Assembly (NCBI RefSeq): GCF_000382705.1
Contig: NZ_ARQE01000001.1
Location: 353,551 to 417,550, forward strand
DNA: 64,000 nt
Reading direction: 5' to 3'
DNA from: Aureimonas ureilytica DSM 18598 = NBRC 106430
GTDB lineage: Bacteria; Pseudomonadota; Alphaproteobacteria; Rhizobiales; Rhizobiaceae
The notes under the pieces are model-generated. The model saw nothing but the letters and a program-made list of their open reading frames with translations, did no database searches and was not told the origin of the DNA. Both the position numbers and the translations under genes were made by a program. Positions 63,397 to 64,000 of the stretch are shown piece after piece (the stretch's first letter is position 1; each line of letters begins with the position of its first letter).

Positions 63397-64000
63397 TCAG
63401 TCCGCCCGCGTCACCGTCCATCCCGTGCGGCGCAGGCTCTCCACGAGGCCCGTTTCGCCCGGCAGATGCAGCGCGCCGACGGCCACGAAGAGGCCGCCCT
63501 TCGTCAGGAGCGGCTGAAGCCGTTCGCTCATCACCGCATTGCGGCGGTCCACCACCGCCTCGTCGAAGCGCTGCGTCACCTCGATCGAGCGCGCCTCGTC
63601 GGTTCCCGCCGGCGCGAGCGCCGAGGTGGCGGGCTCGATCAGCGCGATGCGGCCGCTGAGATAGAGATCGGTCATGGTCTCGAAGAGATCGGGCAGCTCG
63701 TCCACGAGATCGAGCGTCGCGGCGAGATTGTCCACCTGAAGATCGAGCGGCATGGAGGCGAGGGCTTCGAGCTGCTCGGTCGCCTTTTCCAGACCTTCCA
63801 CCGGCTTGCCGCTGTCCTTCGCATCCTGCGCGAGGGCGAGGTCGAGCACTTTGGCGCCCTCCTTCATGCGCGCGGCCTCGCAGGGCGCGACGAGAAGCTG
63901 GGTTGCGAGAAACCAGGGCTGCAGCGTCTGCACGGCGGCGAGCGGCATGGCGCGCTTCTCGAGCTGGGGCGCGAGCTGCTTCATCTCGTCGGGGGGAACC
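63397..64000 (-). CDS. TraB/GumN family protein, 5' part beyond the window
   Basis: At least 201 codons are present; the frame is still open at base 64000, so the N-terminal half is missing. The C-terminal 'RNAVMSERLQPLLTKGGLFV', 'VGALHLPGETGLVESLRR' and 'TGWTVTRAD' are characteristic of TraB/GumN (PrgY-like) proteins. Bacterial members are often periplasmic and are proposed to be metal-dependent peptidases (the 'GALHLPGE' His is a ligand). It is annotated as partial. Confidence 0.85.
   Translation of the reverse strand, partial: VPPDEMKQLAPQLEKRAMPLAAVQTLQPWFLATQLLVAPCEAARMKEGAKVLDLALAQDAKDSGKPVEGLEKATEQLEALASMPLDLQVDNLAATLDLVDELPDLFETMTDLYLSGRIALIEPATSALAPAGTDEARSIEVTQRFDEAVVDRRNAVMSERLQPLLTKGGLFVAVGALHLPGETGLVESLRRTGWTVTRAD

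Overview
This window is a contiguous piece of chromosome from a very GC-rich alphaproteobacterium, most likely of the order Hyphomicrobiales (Rhizobiales). The evidence is an Omp19-type lipoprotein, a 180-kDa-class NAD-glutamate dehydrogenase, the rsmB / heparinase II/III-like / purH order, a sucCDAB-lpd cluster next to zapE, and two copies of the alphaproteobacterial parS palindrome. The genus cannot be fixed from the sequence alone; an Aurantimonadaceae-like organism would fit. Coding density is high, no mobile elements, rRNA, tRNA or CRISPR arrays were seen, and most long opposite-strand reading frames are GC-rich shadows.

Layout. 1-3.7 kb: gamma-carbonic anhydrase and M20 amidohydrolase, divergent from an acyl-CoA ligase. 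3.8-15 kb: a hydroxyproline catabolic island with a GntR regulator, 1-pyrroline-4-hydroxy-2-carboxylate deaminase, Ldh2-type pyrroline-2-carboxylate reductase, a polar amino-acid ABC importer, an FAD-dependent D-hydroxyproline oxidase/dehydrogenase, 4-hydroxyproline 2-epimerase, single-chain aconitase X (probable cis-3-hydroxyproline dehydratase) and a Ser/Thr member of the proline racemase family (probable trans-3-hydroxyproline dehydratase). 15-26.5 kb: a divergent HxlR/quinone reductase pair, MFS and DMT exporters, metallo-hydrolase, gamma-glutamylcyclotransferase, OmpA-like lipoprotein, AraC regulator, acetyltransferase, NhaA and a family 2 glycosyltransferase. 26.8-34 kb: ankyrin protein, rsmB, heparinase-like protein, a tiny lipoprotein, Nudix hydrolase, purH. 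34-37.5 kb: a membrane protein / winged-helix regulator / second-type uppS cassette, an Atg22-like MFS transporter and a 43-aa conserved-looking protein, followed by a 7-bp tandem repeat. 38-50 kb: flavoprotein, NAD-glutamate dehydrogenase, lemA-TPM operon, pyridoxal kinase, DUF429 protein, beta-carbonic anhydrase, Omp19-like lipoprotein. 50-61 kb: zapE and the 2-oxoglutarate dehydrogenase/succinyl-CoA synthetase cluster sucC-sucD-sucA-sucB-(2 small genes)-lpd. 61.5-64 kb: diguanylate cyclase, small lipoprotein, and a TraB/GumN-like gene cut by the window end.

How the genes work together. The hydroxyproline island appears to cover three isomers: trans-4-hydroxy-L-proline goes through epimerase, FAD enzyme and deaminase to 2-oxoglutarate semialdehyde, while trans-3- and cis-3-hydroxy-L-proline are dehydrated to pyrroline-2-carboxylate and reduced to L-proline by the Ldh2-type enzyme. 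The semialdehyde dehydrogenase needed to finish the first branch is not in the window. The product 2-oxoglutarate would feed the 2-oxoglutarate dehydrogenase complex encoded about 40 kb downstream, and the NAD-glutamate dehydrogenase joins the same node.

The most interesting less-standard items are the complete three-isomer hydroxyproline locus, the Ser90/Thr256 racemase-fold enzyme, the uppS cassette whose two flanks carry the same CTTTG-N5-CAAAG operator-like site, the pair of parS sites 22.6 kb apart (one inside the glutamate dehydrogenase gene), and a shared 16-bp LiuR-like motif in front of the acyl-CoA ligase and sucC.
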